Assembly (NCBI GenBank): GCA_001784535.1
Contig: MFRJ01000068.1
Location: 1-5,768 of the forward strand
Direction of reading: 5' to 3'
Length of the DNA: 5,768 bases
From: Candidatus Melainabacteria bacterium GWA2_34_9
GTDB taxonomy: Bacteria > Cyanobacteriota > Vampirovibrionia > Gastranaerophilales > UBA9971
The number at the start of each line of letters is the position of its first letter. Position 1 is the first letter of the stretch. A program made the translations under genes and the position numbers. The notes beneath the pieces are model-generated. The model made no database searches and had not been told where the DNA came from. It was given only the letters and a program-made list of their open reading frames with translations. Below are positions 5,256-5,768 of this stretch, piece by piece.

Positions 5256-5768
5256 TTAATAATGAACTATCGTAATTCCTGTATCACCATAAATTTTGGT
5301 CTTATAAATTTTAAATTCTGTTTTGCAGATAATTTCTTCTACATTCAAATTTGACGAATGTTCCAAAATTATAAAACCTTCCTGCGATAAAATTTTATTT
5401 TCCTGAATTTTCTTTAAAACAGGCTCATATAATTCTGAAGCATAAGGCGGGTCAATAAAAATGAAGTTAAATTTTTCATCAAATTTATCTAATATTTTTA
5501 GAGCGTCGGCTGTTATGAGTTTTGTGTTATTTTCAAAACCCGGTAGATTTTTTTTGATTATTTCAGAATGGTGGGGATTTTTTTCAACAAAAACAACTTT
5601 TTTTGCCCCCCTGCTTAAAGCTTCCAACCCCATAATTCCGCTGCCTGCAAACAAATCGAGTACCGTTGTTTCACCTTCGTAAAAAACAGTACCAGATTCA
5701 TTAAGCTTGATTATGTTAAAAATGCTTTCGCGGACTTTCGAGGAAGTAGGGCGAACTTCCTGTCCTTT
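5256..5768 (-). CDS. rsmD: 16S rRNA (guanine(966)-N(2))-methyltransferase RsmD, N-terminus beyond window
   Basis: RsmD methylates N2 of G966 in 16S rRNA on the assembling 30S subunit, using S-adenosylmethionine. The frame stays open to the right edge, giving 170 visible residues. Features are RPTSSKVRESIFNII (6-20), the RsmD N-terminal signature; LDLFAGSGIMGLEALSRGA (37-55), the SAM-binding motif I; FVEKN (60-64), the acidic ribose-binding position; and IDPPY (105-109), the NPPY-type catalytic motif of N2/N6 methyltransferases. The usual family length is about 180-200 residues, so only about 15-20 residues, with the start codon, are missing. A TTG codon at 5654 lies inside the LDLFAGSG motif and is not the start. 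The stop TAA is at 5258-5256. glgA follows 104 bases downstream and could be co-transcribed; the two functions are unrelated. Confidence 0.94.
   Translation of the reverse strand, partial: KGQEVRPTSSKVRESIFNIIKLNESGTVFYEGETTVLDLFAGSGIMGLEALSRGAKKVVFVEKNPHHSEIIKKNLPGFENNTKLITADALKILDKFDEKFNFIFIDPPYASELYEPVLKKIQENKILSQEGFIILEHSSNLNVEEIICKTEFKIYKTKIYGDTGITIVHY

Noticed and set aside
5256..5654. RsmD starting at TTG 5654
   Set aside because: The TTG is the Leu codon within LDLFAGSG. The frame continues to the window edge and encodes the RPTSSKVRESIFNII signature, so the true start lies outside.

Overview
This is an AT-rich, gene-dense stretch of a diderm (lipopolysaccharide-type) bacterial chromosome. 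It holds two convergent gene groups. On the + strand are lpxI (390-1214), lpxB (1211-2371) and a DUF374 acyltransferase gene (2368-3009), joined by 4-base ATGA overlaps. On the - strand are rsmD (running off the right edge to 5256) and then a long glycogen synthase gene, glgA (5151-3151). The lipid A genes show that the cell has an outer membrane. LpxI instead of LpxH, the low GC content and the Asn-rich head ending in SFTGNP on GlgA are reminiscent of uncultured gut lineages such as Gastranaerophilales (Vampirovibrionia/Melainabacteria). That placement is inference from memory, not shown by the window.

Left non-coding region (1-389): no convincing gene is present. It holds a 12-base direct repeat with 21-base spacing (76-108), an extended -10 promoter-like site (205-213), a very long GC-rich hairpin (253-313; 28 paired positions, one bulged base, 4-base loop), and a second -10 box (347-352) placed to start the lpx transcript about 30 bases before the TTG start of lpxI.

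Lipid A operon (390-3009): LpxI hydrolyses UDP-2,3-diacylglucosamine to lipid X and UMP. LpxB joins lipid X to another UDP-2,3-diacylglucosamine to make the lipid A disaccharide. The DUF374 protein belongs to a family that contains non-canonical lipid A late acyltransferases, so it may add a secondary acyl chain. The three genes are probably co-transcribed and translationally coupled.

Convergent junction (2999-3150): a 137-base MITE-like element with 12-base imperfect terminal inverted repeats and an internal hairpin fills nearly all of the gap. It also supplies the last two codons and the stop of the DUF374 gene.

Right part (3151-5768, - strand): GlgA is 666 residues, against about 480 for usual bacterial enzymes. 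It has an N-terminal Asn/Ser-rich extension, an insert between the two Rossmann domains, and an RFDTGQKG loop like that of archaeal GT5 enzymes. The 104-base gap to rsmD holds a perfect 11-base tandem repeat and two small palindromes. RsmD, the 16S rRNA m2G966 methyltransferase, lacks only its extreme N-terminus because of the window edge. No phage, IS transposase, CRISPR array, tRNA or rRNA was recognised.
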